Source of the DNA: Bufo bufo
Taxonomy: Eukaryota > Chordata > Amphibia > Anura > Bufonidae
DNA: 64,000 nucleotides
NCBI RefSeq assembly: GCF_905171765.1
Contig: NC_053390.1
Coordinates: forward strand, 510,305,565 to 510,369,564
Direction of reading: 5' to 3'
Position numbers and translations under genes: made by a program. The notes beneath the pieces are model-generated. The model saw only the letters and a program-made list of their open reading frames with translations. It had not been told where the DNA came from and searched no databases. This document shows, one piece after another, positions 20,664 to 31,034 of this stretch (its first letter is position 1; every line of letters starts with the position of its first letter).

Positions 20664-23633
20664 ATGGGACCACACTGCCAGGGAAGAGCTAGGCATCCTC
20701 TGAATGAGATACGTACCCAGCTTGTGACACTAGTGGTAAGCATGTTGATGGCGGGCTCAGCCTCTTCAGGGGAGGACCTGGGGACTAATATTGGTATGGC
20801 CAGCATATCACTTGATGGACCCGGCCTTTTAATGGTGGAATGTTTGGATGGCAAAATCCTGGAACCATACAAGAACGTTACCTTTACACCAGGTCAATGG
20901 TATCTGTATGGTTTCCAGAGAGAGGGTTTTGCCAATGGTGTAATTCAGCATTATACCCCGGTGGAGAATGTGTCTGCCATACAACATGACTTGCACGCCC
21001 TCTGTCTCAAGGAATACAGGCATTTTCAGGACTTGGACCCTGTACCTAGCAAATCCTTAAGATGGGTGTCTAGGAATCCACACTTGCACCCTTACCAGCA
21101 AGTGAGAGCCAACACTACCACAGTGTTGTGTACCAAGGAGGGTTTGCTGAGTCCTGAAGATGTCACTGGGGCAGAGTACAGCGGTTGGTATATCCTGAAA
21201 GCTACCTTCCTAGGGAAGGATAGCAGAGACGGGTTGAGGGTTAGGACATATTTTGATAGGCCCATTCCGGTAAAAGGCACCCTGAAGGCTTATTGTATGT
21301 TGAGGGATTCCCAGATGATTATCACCAGGGAATCCAGTTATGTACAGGGCCATGTATCCACAGATTACGTGCGAACCAGCATAATGATGTTTAAGTTAAA
21401 CTGCGGTGACTCTGATCAGGCCATTTGGAATGATCAGAGTGGTCCGGTAAAACTGGAGGGTTTGTATCGAGCCACAGTTTTAAAAGTACGGACCGATGCC
21501 AAGGACCCAAGGTATGCGCAGTTAAAGGGGTCTCCATCCATACGGTCTTTCATGATCACGATCATGAGAGACAACTGCGTTCCTGAGGTGACGGGATACT
21601 ATTTCGTCACCTATGCCCACTGGGAACAGGATACCCAGATGGTGATGTTGGACACTAATCCCTGGAGGTGGGATTTAGTGTGCAATGGGGTGGACACCCC
21701 TACAGTGGATGTATGGATGGATGGTACCCCTATGACTGAGGAATACCGGGGTAGGTATGTGTCTTCCGATTGGACAGACCCCAGGGGCAGGGACATTAAC
21801 TTTGACATCAATATAGATGGTTCATTCAAGTGGCCTTTTTGCGAGGCAGCCGACAAAGGGTGCTGGACCTTTACTCAATGGGTCTATCTGTCTCAAACCA
21901 AACCCGTAGGGAAACTAGTGTTACAGGCTGGAGAAGACGATCAATGGTATCCATTCAAAGGACGGGGACGGGTCTGTGTTACTATAGTAAGGGTCCCCTA
22001 CGAAACAGAAGGTCTCCAACCAGTAAGACCACATTCAGACTCTTGCACCACCCCTATCCATCAATTGGCAGACCCTGTAGCTCCTCAACTATCATCCCCC
22101 TGGAAGATCATCACGGATGCAAAATTCATCCTGTTTACCTGGAGAATTTCCGTAGATGACTTCCGAGTTGATCACTGGGATCATAGGTGTGAGGAGTTTG
22201 TTAGGAACCAAATTGACATGGTAAGAGGTTGGATAGAGGCGGGGCAAGAGGTCAGGAAAGACGACTCTCGACTCAGGAAGAACAGGGGGAGGAGAGACCT
22301 GGTGGCTATGGGACTGGGCGGAGGTGCTTTGGGAGTGGGTGCCCTGAACACTATGGACATGGAAGTCTTGAGAAGTAAGCTTGGGGAGGTTGCGCGACAC
22401 GCCGGGGAAGGATTCAAGACCCAGATTGATGTAGACCACGTCTTAGAGGGTTTACAACACTCACACATTGATGCCACTACCTCTCTATCTTCTGCTATAT
22501 GTGAGAAGTTTAGGAGGTTAGTTGTGGGTCTTTTGGAGGAGCAGGATCGGGCTCAGCTTGCTCTGGCGTTTACGCAGGTCCAGAGCGAACTCTCGGACAA
22601 CCTTAAACATATTGTCACGGCACTTCACAACGGCCACTTCCCATTCAACCTCCGTCAGCGAATAAGTCCACTGATTTCTCCTTTTGCTATTAATCACACC
22701 AACTGGTGGGTGGTTCAGTGGCATGGATGTCAAAATTTAACCTGCACTGCTTCGTCCCTGGCACCTGTATCCGGTCGCATCAGACAAGGATACAGTGCCA
22801 TCAATCTAGGAACGATGATTAACAACCAGACGGTGCTTCATCCCCAGCTCCCCTCGGGCGTTCTAACCTATGAGGAGGGCCATCCCTCTTTGTTTGATAC
22901 AGAGGGATGTCGGATAAGGGAGAATGCCATCCTCTGTCAGGGTAGTCGGGAGCGGATGCTCAGACACCAGTGTTGGAACACCGAGGGGTCCTGTGAGATG
23001 AAGGCCAACCCAATGCCCTCATCCTCTTTGAAATATTTGGGGCAGGGGTATTGGTGTTGGTACCAAGGGAGTGACCCATCGTATGCAATTTTTGGGCTTA
23101 ACTGTACCGAACGAGGAACACTCCGCCCCGGAGCGTACTGCACCCTTAGTCCCGTTTTAGGTTTGAACGTCGCAGAGCAGCAGGGAAGAACCCCGATTAC
23201 CCCAGAGAAAAGACTTGACATCCGCCCCGATGTTCCTGTAAGACTTCAGAAGATTCCTCTTGGCTTCGGCAAAGAACTTAGACATCTCCTGATGGATTTC
23301 GGCCAAGAGGAAGAGATCATACAACGTGTTCGGGAGACGGAAAAGCAAGCCACCATTCAACTCACCCATGACCGAACAAAGATTATCGCGGTTGCCACCG
23401 CATTGGACAAGGACTCAAAGGTTTCGTGGTGGGAGAGTCTTTTCGGATACAGTCCAAAGGCAACGTCATTTTTCAATTTATTGATTCACCCGGTGATAGT
23501 GCTTCTGGTTCTGGTTGGACTCATGTACCTTGGACTATGGTGGATGTATCGGAGAGTCAAGAGACTAACGGACCAACTAAACCAGAACCAGACGGCACTT
23601 CACGAAAACAACCGCCGAAGGCTCAGGACTTGA
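20664..23633 (+). CDS. env: ERV envelope glycoprotein
   Basis: The frame is open from before the splice acceptor. Its first own ATG is at 20664, giving 989 residues. A hydrophobic stretch at about residues 20-36 fits a signal peptide. A dibasic furin-type site RGRR at 541-544 would split surface and transmembrane subunits, and a glycine-rich hydrophobic segment (546-561) follows as candidate fusion peptide. A membrane anchor lies at about 942-962, with a 27-residue basic tail. The transmembrane subunit is long (about 445 residues), unlike the short one of gammaretroviruses. Several N-X-S/T sites are visible. The protein would mediate receptor binding and membrane fusion. No stop or frameshift is seen. 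Translation may instead begin at the gag ATG after splicing. Confidence 0.85.
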   Translation: MGPHCQGRARHPLNEIRTQLVTLVVSMLMAGSASSGEDLGTNIGMASISLDGPGLLMVECLDGKILEPYKNVTFTPGQWYLYGFQREGFANGVIQHYTPVENVSAIQHDLHALCLKEYRHFQDLDPVPSKSLRWVSRNPHLHPYQQVRANTTTVLCTKEGLLSPEDVTGAEYSGWYILKATFLGKDSRDGLRVRTYFDRPIPVKGTLKAYCMLRDSQMIITRESSYVQGHVSTDYVRTSIMMFKLNCGDSDQAIWNDQSGPVKLEGLYRATVLKVRTDAKDPRYAQLKGSPSIRSFMITIMRDNCVPEVTGYYFVTYAHWEQDTQMVMLDTNPWRWDLVCNGVDTPTVDVWMDGTPMTEEYRGRYVSSDWTDPRGRDINFDINIDGSFKWPFCEAADKGCWTFTQWVYLSQTKPVGKLVLQAGEDDQWYPFKGRGRVCVTIVRVPYETEGLQPVRPHSDSCTTPIHQLADPVAPQLSSPWKIITDAKFILFTWRISVDDFRVDHWDHRCEEFVRNQIDMVRGWIEAGQEVRKDDSRLRKNRGRRDLVAMGLGGGALGVGALNTMDMEVLRSKLGEVARHAGEGFKTQIDVDHVLEGLQHSHIDATTSLSSAICEKFRRLVVGLLEEQDRAQLALAFTQVQSELSDNLKHIVTALHNGHFPFNLRQRISPLISPFAINHTNWWVVQWHGCQNLTCTASSLAPVSGRIRQGYSAINLGTMINNQTVLHPQLPSGVLTYEEGHPSLFDTEGCRIRENAILCQGSRERMLRHQCWNTEGSCEMKANPMPSSSLKYLGQGYWCWYQGSDPSYAIFGLNCTERGTLRPGAYCTLSPVLGLNVAEQQGRTPITPEKRLDIRPDVPVRLQKIPLGFGKELRHLLMDFGQEEEIIQRVRETEKQATIQLTHDRTKIIAVATALDKDSKVSWWESLFGYSPKATSFFNLLIHPVIVLLVLVGLMYLGLWWMYRRVKRLTDQLNQNQTALHENNRRRLRT

Positions 23634-24563
23634 CGTCACAAAAAGTCCTGAGGCCTAATCGCCCAAAGAACAAGACAATTGGACTGAACTCTTGGATTTA
23701 GGGGGGGTTGGGGGTTATTGTGTAAATAGGTGGTGTGAATGGGGATAAGATTAGGGCACGATAGGGACAGGCCCCCTCTGGTTTCCATTTGCCACTTTGA
23801 CCCCTGAATGGTAAGGATCATAAGGGAATAACCTGGATGTGTAGTGTAACGGAGGTATTCCCGTTGTTAGAATTTAGGTACCGTGACATCACCTCTATTT
23901 GAAAGAAAAACCTATATATATATCTGACCTGCCTTGTAAAGACCGATTCAGCTGTCCATGGGAGAACCGCACCCATCCTTCGATCAAGATGGAACAAGAC
24001 GGGCTTAAGAAGAGTTGGCGCAGAATAGAGACTGAGACTGTAAGGGTGGACCCACTCCAGATTCCTTGGGCGTGGACGACACTTGAAGATCGACAGCAAT
24101 GCCGAGACAGCGAGGGTGTGGTCATTCTAAACTTATCAGGAGTGACCGACACCGGAAGAGTGAGAGAAAGACAAGTCAAAGACAGCGAGGGTGTGGTCAT
24201 TCTAAACTTATCAGGAGTGACCGACACCGGAAGAGTGAGAGAAAGACAAGTCAAAGACTGCGAGGATCAAGCCACTCCGAAAGTCCAGAAAGAAATGACA
24301 ATAGGAGGGGCTAACACCGTAACAGTCAAGGCAGAAGAGAGTTCCTGGGAAACAAAGACGACGGTGTATCCTGTGGATGGAGGAGTCGGTTACGGTGAAG
24401 GGCAGGTCGGAGGAAGTCGTTGGGTTAGATGATGTCTAGGTACCTAAGAGACAGGGTGCACTCCGGTTTTCCTGGACCATCACCGAGGATGGGGTTGAGG
24501 GGGGGCAAAAGATGCCTCCACCCTTCCCCCTAGATATTGTCGTATCACCGACAACAGGGGGAT
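23634..24563 (+). other. Region between env and 3' LTR
   Basis: About 930 bp holding the candidate accessory ORF. Purine-rich runs near 24494-24512 and at 24554-24562 (acagggggat, directly before the LTR) are candidate polypurine tracts. The latter abuts the LTR and is the better one. Confidence 0.6.
23989..24432 (+). CDS. Candidate ERV accessory ORF with internal duplication
   Basis: An ATG at 23989 opens 147 codons to a stop at 24430-24432, between env and the 3' LTR. I do not recognise the protein. It is hydrophilic, with a 25-residue unit (starting DSEGVVILNL) present twice in tandem, encoded by a near-exact 75-bp duplication at about 24107-24256. Complex retroviruses, including epsilonretroviruses, often carry accessory genes in this position, but this ORF could also be open by chance. 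The duplication keeps the frame, which is a weak sign of coding. Expression would need a spliced transcript, and I did not find a convincing acceptor. Confidence 0.4.
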   Translation: MEQDGLKKSWRRIETETVRVDPLQIPWAWTTLEDRQQCRDSEGVVILNLSGVTDTGRVRERQVKDSEGVVILNLSGVTDTGRVRERQVKDCEDQATPKVQKEMTIGGANTVTVKAEESSWETKTTVYPVDGGVGYGEGQVGGSRWVR

Positions 24564-26332
24564 TGTTGAGGAAGGGTGGCAGGTATACATAAATATATAT
24601 GCATGCCTACTGGGCATACATATATATATGTATATGTTAGCCCCTCAGAGGACGATGTGCGCAGATGTGCCCAGCACCTGCGCCCATCTGCCTCTGATAT
24701 TCCCCAGGGGCTCATTCATGCCCCTGTGGGAATTCATATATGTATGTGCCCCCTTTAATATATCTATCTATCTATAATGCCCCCTGTATCCTATAATGCC
24801 CCCTGTATATCATATATATATATATATATATATCCCCATACCATATAAATCCCCCCCTACATGGACACAGATGCATCAATGTAAATGTGCCCCAAGCATT
24901 TACATTGATGTAATCTGGGTGAAGGCGCCAGAATGACCGAACAAGGTCCGGTCATTCTGGTGACCTCAAAAGGATTCAAATTCAATAGAATTTGAATCCT
25001 TTTGTTCTAATTATCTGCAGCCCTGCTGAAGATAATTAAGCATAATAGAGGGAGAGGAGATACCTCCGCTCACTCTATTATGCGCATTCTGGCATCGCAA
25101 TTACCATTGCGATGTCCAGAATGCTAAGAGCTACAGACGGGAGATCAAAGGATCTCCCGCCTGTCAGCAAATGCACGCGGCCCTGCGGTGCGCGTGCAGG
25201 GACGCGCGGGCAGGCGCGGTGACGTCATCTCACCGCGCCGGCCCAGTTGTCCTGCACTGTGGTGCGCGCTCGCGCGCCGCTGTGTGGGCGGTACGACAGT
25301 GCGGGCGGCCGGACATATAAGTCCGGCAGGCCTGCACTAGTGGAGAGAGAGCCGGCCGCCCACCCACCCTGAAGGAAGGAGACCCCCTCGGACTGACGAG
25401 CACCCCTAGACGAACGAGCGACCCCTGGACAACGAGCATTAACCCTAAGTATCGCTATATACCCCCCCTGCACTATCTATATACCCTCTGGACCCCCCCT
25501 GCACTATCTATATACCCTCCGGACCCCCCTGCACTCTATATACCCTCCGGACCCCCCCCTGCACTATCTATATACCCTCCGGACCCCCCTGCACTCTATA
25601 TACCCTCCGGACCCCCCCCTGCCCTCTATATACCCTCCGGACCCCCCCTGCACTATCTATATACCCTCCGGACCCCCCCTGCACTATCTATATACCCTCC
25701 GGACCCCCCTGCACTATCTATATACCCTCCGGTCCCCCCTGCACTATCTATATACCCTCCGGTCTCCCCCTGCACTATCTATATACCCTCCGGTCTCCCC
25801 CTGCACTATCTATATACCCTCCGGTCTCCCCCTGCACTATCTATATACCCTCCGGTCTCCCCCTGCACTATCTATATACCCTCCGGTCTCCCCCTGCACT
25901 ATCTATATACCCTCCGGTCTCCCCCTGCACTATCTATATACCCTCCGGTCTCCCCCTGCACTATCTATATACCCTCCGGTCTCCCCCTGCACTATCTATA
26001 TACCCCCCGGACCCCCCCTGTACTATCTCACTCCCCTGGTAACCCTCACTATATACCCTCCTGCTATCCCCTGGTATATATCCCCTGGACACTATAACCC
26101 TACCCCACATACCCCTGGTAACCCTCTGTATCCCTACCCCTTTACCCCTATTACCCCTGATAACCCTTTACACCCCTTGTTGCCCTGATTCCTGATACTC
26201 TAATCCCCTCCCGTGGTATATTTGTGCTTGGTGGTCGGCTTGTAAGACCACCGTCTACCTTCGTCTGCCCCGTAGTGATAGTATACAGTACTAGGTGGGT
26301 GGGCTGTTAATATTGAATGTGTGTATCATATA

Positions 26333-27872
26333 CAGGGAGTGCAGAATTATTAGGCAAGTTGTATTTTTGAGGATTAATTTTATTATTGAACAACAACCAT
26401 GTTCTCAATGAACCCAAAAAACTCATTAATATCAAAGCTGAATATTTTTGGAAGTAGTTTTTAGTTTGTTTTTAGTTTTAGCTATTTTAGGGGGATATCT
26501 GTGTGTGCAGGTGACTATTACTGTGCATAATTATTAGGCAACTTAACAAAAAACAAATATATACCCATTTCAATTATTTATTTTTACCAGTGAAACCAAT
26601 ATAACATCTCAACATTCACAAATATACATTTCTGACATTCAAAAACAAAACAAAAACAAATCAGTGACCAATATAGCCACCTTTCTTTGCAAGGACACTC
26701 AAAAGCCTGCCATCCATGGATTCTGTCAGTGTTTTGATCTGTTCACCATCAACATTGCGTGCAGCAGCAACCACAGCCTCCCAGACACTGTTCAGAGAGG
26801 TGTACTGTTTTCCCTCCTTGTAAATCTCACATTTGATGATGGACCACAGGTTCTCAATGGGGTTCAGATCAGGTGAACAAGGAGGCCATGTCATTAGATT
26901 TTCTTCTTTTATACCCTTTCTTGCCAGCCACGCTGTGGAGTACTTGGACGCGTGTGATGGAGCATTGTCCTGCATGAAAATCATGTTTTTCTTGAAGGAT
27001 GCAGACTTCTTCCTGTACCACTGCTTGAAGAAGGTGTCTTCCAGAAACTGGCAGTAGGACTGGGAGTTTAGCTTGACTACATCCTCAACCCGAAAAGGCC
27101 CCACAAGCTCATCTTTGATGATACCAGCCCAAACCAGTACTCCACCTCCACCTTGCTGGCGTCTGAGTCGGACTGGAGCTCTCTGCCCTTTACCAATCCA
27201 GCCACGGGCCCATCCATCTGGCCCATCAAGACTCACTCTCATTTCATCAGTCCATAAAACCTTAGAAAAATCAGTCTTGACGTTTCAGCTTGTGTGTCTT
27301 GTTCAGTGGTGGTCGTCTTTCAGCCTTTCTTACCTTGGCCATGTCTCTGAGTATTGCACACCTTGTGCTTTTGGGCACTCCAGTGATGTTGCAGCTCTGA
27401 AATATGGCCAAACTGGTGGCAAGTGGCATCTTGGCAGCTGCACGCTTGACTTTTCTCAGTTCATGGGCAGTTATTTTGCGCCTTGGTTTTTCCACACGCT
27501 TCTTGCGACCCTGTTGACTATTTTGAATGAAACGCTTGATTGTTCGATGATCACGCTTCAGAAGCTTTGCAATTTTAAGAGTGCTGCATCCCTCTGCAAG
27601 ATATCTCACTATTTTTGACTTTTCTGAGCCTGTCAAGTCCTTCTTTTGACCCATTTCGCCAAAGGAAAGGAAGTTGCCTAATAATTATGCACACCTAATA
27701 TAGGATGTTGATGTCATTAGACCACACCCCTTCTCATTACAGAGATGCACATCACCTAATATGCTTAATTGGTAGTAGGCTTTCGAGCCTATACAGCTTG
27801 GAGTAAGACAACATGCATAAAGAGGATGATGTGGTCAAAATACTCATTTGCCTAATAATTCTGCACGCAGTG
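26333..27872 (-). mobile_element. Tc1/mariner element in 3' LTR
   Basis: Ends cagggagtgcagaattatta and ctaataattctgcacgcagtg are flanked by TA duplications. An inner copy of the motif (gtgcataattattaggcaac) lies near 26522, with its complement near 27672, so both ends have outer and inner direct repeats. The 5' LTR has the empty site (atcatatagttag), which proves insertion after the provirus formed. Confidence 0.92.
26661..27654 (-). pseudogene. Tc1 transposase, frame-broken
   Basis: The ATG at 27654 opens 127 codons (MGQKKDLTGSEKSKIVRYL), with helix-turn-helix motifs and a basic hook. The frame stops at 27271, around the position of the first catalytic aspartate. A second block, 27242-26661, carries VLVWAGI, QDNAPSHAS and [11 protein letters not shown], the second and third catalytic residues, and ends KKGGYIGH. 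A short deletion with frame change joins the two. Full length would be about 330 residues. Inactive as it stands. Confidence 0.88.
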
Positions 27873-28194
27873 TAGTTAGTTTATGGGTGGAATTAGGAAC
27901 GTGTAGTGTAGTTGAGTACTGTATAATTAGTGCTGTAATGTTAGTGTATTGCGTAGTGTATTGTTAATAAATACTGTTATATTTGTATCTGTGTAACGTG
28001 TAATTATTGGCGTTAGTTAGTAAGGCGCATGCAGCTAGCATAGTGATTAGTGTAAAGCATAGCAAAGGTATTGTTATTAGTATATAAAGGTATAAATAGG
28101 CGGAGTTATCAATAGACAGTTCCTCCTATTTATGAATATGAATTACCGATATTTGCATAAATATTGGTGATTAATATTCCCCCTTTACATATGT

Positions 28195-28575
28195 ACTGTG
28201 TGGTCTCTCTGCACTCTATGCCTTCCTCCCTTCTTCTCCCCAGCCCTCTCCTTAGACTTGGGAATGAAGTAATCAGATCCTTCATTAAGCAGGCAGCTCA
28301 TCTTGGTTTTAACAATACATCATTAAAGGAGTTGTCTCACTTCAGGAAATAGCATTTATTATGTAGAGAAAGTTAATACAAACCACTTACTAATGTATTG
28401 TGATTGTCCATATTACTTCCTTTGCTGGCCTCACTCATTTTTCCATCACGTTACATACTTCTTGTTTCCATGGTTATGAAAAAAAGACATGGATTTCATG
28501 TTTGAAGCCCGCAACAGTGTGCAGGTAGCCGTAAAAAACATTGTCAAACTGTTGACAGACAATAAAAATAAATAC
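28195..28575. repeat. Probable dispersed repeat fragment
   Basis: From about 28325 (aaaggagttgtctcacttc) to 28545 the sequence resembles a common amphibian interspersed repeat with short inverted pieces. I give no family name. No coding potential. Confidence 0.4.
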
Positions 28576-28590
28576 TAATGTCATATAGAA

Positions 28591-29811
28591 ATAGGAAAAT
28601 GAGCGAGTGCAGAAAATATTTATTAAATCCCCATAAAATACAAGAAATAAAATTTATAAGAACAATGTAGCAATAATATACAACATTACAGTCACATATA
28701 TTGTGGTAGATATGATCGATACTATATTCGATAAAAATATATTCGATAGAAATATTAGATAAATTTAATGGTAGAAAATTCAATGTTGAAATATTCGATA
28801 GAATATTCGATACCACTCAATAGTGTCGATAAATTCAATAATATATATCCCACCATATATATATCTCCCTTCCTCAGGAAGGGAGAGTGAATCTACCCGT
28901 AACGTGTATGGTGAAACAAGTGATGCACCTGCATTGAAAAGCCTCCGATAATACTGTTTGGCCATACATAAGAAAATTTCTACAGTAAAGGATTAACTAT
29001 TCTTATCGTCGAAAGCTGCACCAAAGGAAATGGCGGAACAGAGTGGCAACTTCCGCGATCTTTGGAACTCCCGCGAAATTTAAACCAGCTTGCTGTATGG
29101 AGCGACTGAATAAGCCGGCAAATATTTAAAGCTCCATTGAAGCAATAGGGAGACAACAGACGCTAGACGGTAAGCCAAATATCGATTTAAAGTTTTCTTC
29201 GATTCAAAGCTCATATCGACCTTTAAAGGATATGCTATAAGAGACTTTTCACATTATCAGGATTTCTGTGGACACTTTATGAACATATTGCGCTCCCAGT
29301 GAATACACCTACAACATTTTCAGTGACATTCAGTTTCCCAAATTGGGATAGAGCGCTAGAAGATAATACCCCCTCTTTCCCAAATAACAGCATATACTTG
29401 AAGTTTTTTGGTGTGATATATATTATTGAATTTATCGACACTATTGAGTGGTATCGAATATTCTATTGAATATTTCAACATTGAATTTTCTACCATTCAA
29501 TTTATCGAATATTTCTATCGAATATATTTTTATCGAATATAGTATCGATCATATCTGCCACAATATATGGGACTGTAATGTTGTATATTATTGCTACATT
29601 GTTCTTATAAATTGTATTACTTGTATTTTATGGGGATTTAATAAATATTTTCTGCACATGTCAATTTGGTTGCCAAGTGTATGAGTGCTCGCTCATTTTC
29701 CTATTACTACATTTGCCTTTTAAGAGAGGGTGGGGTGATTCCCTCTATATGAGCTTGCAGCACCATACCTTAACTACTTGCTAGTGAGCCACCACAACCT
29801 ACCACTATTTT
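28591..29811. mobile_element. Foldback element with 15-bp target duplication
   Basis: A perfect 15-bp duplication, taatgtcatatagaa, lies at 28576-28590 and 29812-29826. Inside, 28591-28850 and about 29410-29706 are inverted copies of each other (ends ataggaaaatgagcgag / ctcgctcattttcctat). The right copy extends 105 bp further, to ctattttt. A 15-bp duplication is typical of target-primed retrotransposition and not of cut-and-paste elements. An inverted partial copy plus a tail is reminiscent of Penelope-like elements. That is inference: no ORF is present. Confidence 0.6.
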
Positions 29812-29826
29812 TAATGTCATATAGAA

Positions 29827-30468
29827 GTAATTATGAAAAAAATATTTGTATAGTGTCTCCATATGTACAGTATAACCATATTTTATCAACATATCAATAT
29901 GGTTTTATGAATGAGGCCTAAGCATGAGTTCATATAAAATTAGATGGTTGCATGTGGAAGAGGAACGCTAGCTTCCATAAAATTGTGCTTTATTTTTCCA
30001 AGCATGTAAAAGCCAAATACAGAAGACAAGCAGCATCTATGCGTTTCGGGTCATTATCTGGTCCCACTTTGAAATCTTTATACCACAATAGAATTTGATG
30101 GCATGCCATCTAGTCTTATGGGCAGACAGTGCCTCTATCATATAGTCGAGCAAGGGCAGCAAAGACAAAATGGTCAAATCATTCACATACCTATTGGGAA
30201 AGTTACAGTGAAACACACACCGGGGTCACTGTTAATGTTTCTTGAAAGAGTTACAGGAAAATGTGTGTTAAGGTATCTGCGAGAAGCGCCACATATGGTA
30301 ATACTGTTGGTGATATTCATTTTAATTTAGACTAGATAGCGTTGTATATGTACTGTTTTCATCTATCATAGCATTCATTTTGCCTTCTCATCCTTTACCT
30401 CCACTGGGTGAGTAGATACAACTGAATTGTGACTATTTAGATTGTCTATTTATCTTTTGCATGAATTC
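29827..30468. other. No gene seen; repeat fragment
   Basis: The stretch 29960-30065 (cgctagcttccataaaattg ... gcgtttcgggtcattatc) looks like part of a dispersed repeat. The rest shows no ORF or element ends I can support. Confidence 0.35.
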
Positions 30469-31034
30469 CTGTTCAGTAGTGATGAGCGGCAGGGGCAATA
30501 TTTGAATTCGCGATATTTCGCAAATATTTTGTTGAATATTCGTCATGTATTTGCGAATTCTAGATTATATTCTTGATTGCGAAAATTGGCAATGTAATAT
30601 TCGCGTAATGCGCGCTAAATACAGACGTGGGTCACTTATGCTACATTTTTATCGTTCAATATATCTTTATTGAGGATTTTTTCATTTATCCAGATTAGTC
30701 AAAGATATAATATACAAAACATCAGTGCAATAATATCCATACATCAAAGTATAGAATAACAATATACAGGACAGTGCATTATATAAAACATCAAGATACA
30801 ATATCATGTTACCTGAGATGTCAATATCTGGCAAGATAATAAATCTATGTAGAATTTGACAAAAATGTAAGAACATTGAAAACAGAAAATAACTAGAACA
30901 TAAGAAAAGAAAAGGCAGAGAGATCTACATTAATCATGTTATCGTGGTTTGTATATCATCTGTTATAGTGAGAGTCATCAGTGTAACAGATGTAGAACAT
31001 ATATAGCCAGTTAAGTCCAGCGTTTTCCGGGTTA

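Larger units (their letters stand above)
12535..28189 (+). mobile_element. Endogenous retrovirus, complete provirus, epsilon-like layout
   Basis: A 5-bp duplication, tatgt, flanks the element (12530-12534 and 28190-28194). LTRs begin TGTTGAGG and end TTTACA. The 10-kb internal region carries gag, pol and env, all open, plus a small ORF before the 3' LTR. Gag and pol share one frame split by a TGA, and env is very large (989 codons from its own ATG). That combination resembles epsilonretrovirus-like amphibian and fish elements more than simple gammaretroviruses. Assignment to that group is inference. The two LTRs differ mainly by indels, tandem-repeat copy number and a later Tc1 insertion, so the insertion is recent. 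Confidence 0.9.
24564..28189 (+). repeat. 3' LTR (3626 bp, with Tc1 insertion)
   Basis: Same ends as the 5' LTR (TGTTGAGG...TTTACA). It has one copy of the U3 block that is duplicated in the 5' LTR, a shorter (TA)n tract, an expanded R minisatellite, and a 1540-bp Tc1 element inserted at a TA (26331-26332 / 27873-27874). Apart from these, the two LTRs differ by only a handful of substitutions and short indels over about 2 kb. Confidence 0.93.

Noticed and set aside
28544..29684. Two similar ORFs (90 and 78 codons, MVSNIL...) on opposite strands
   Set aside because: They are the two arms of the foldback element. Similarity follows from the inverted repeat, and the composition is A/T-driven.
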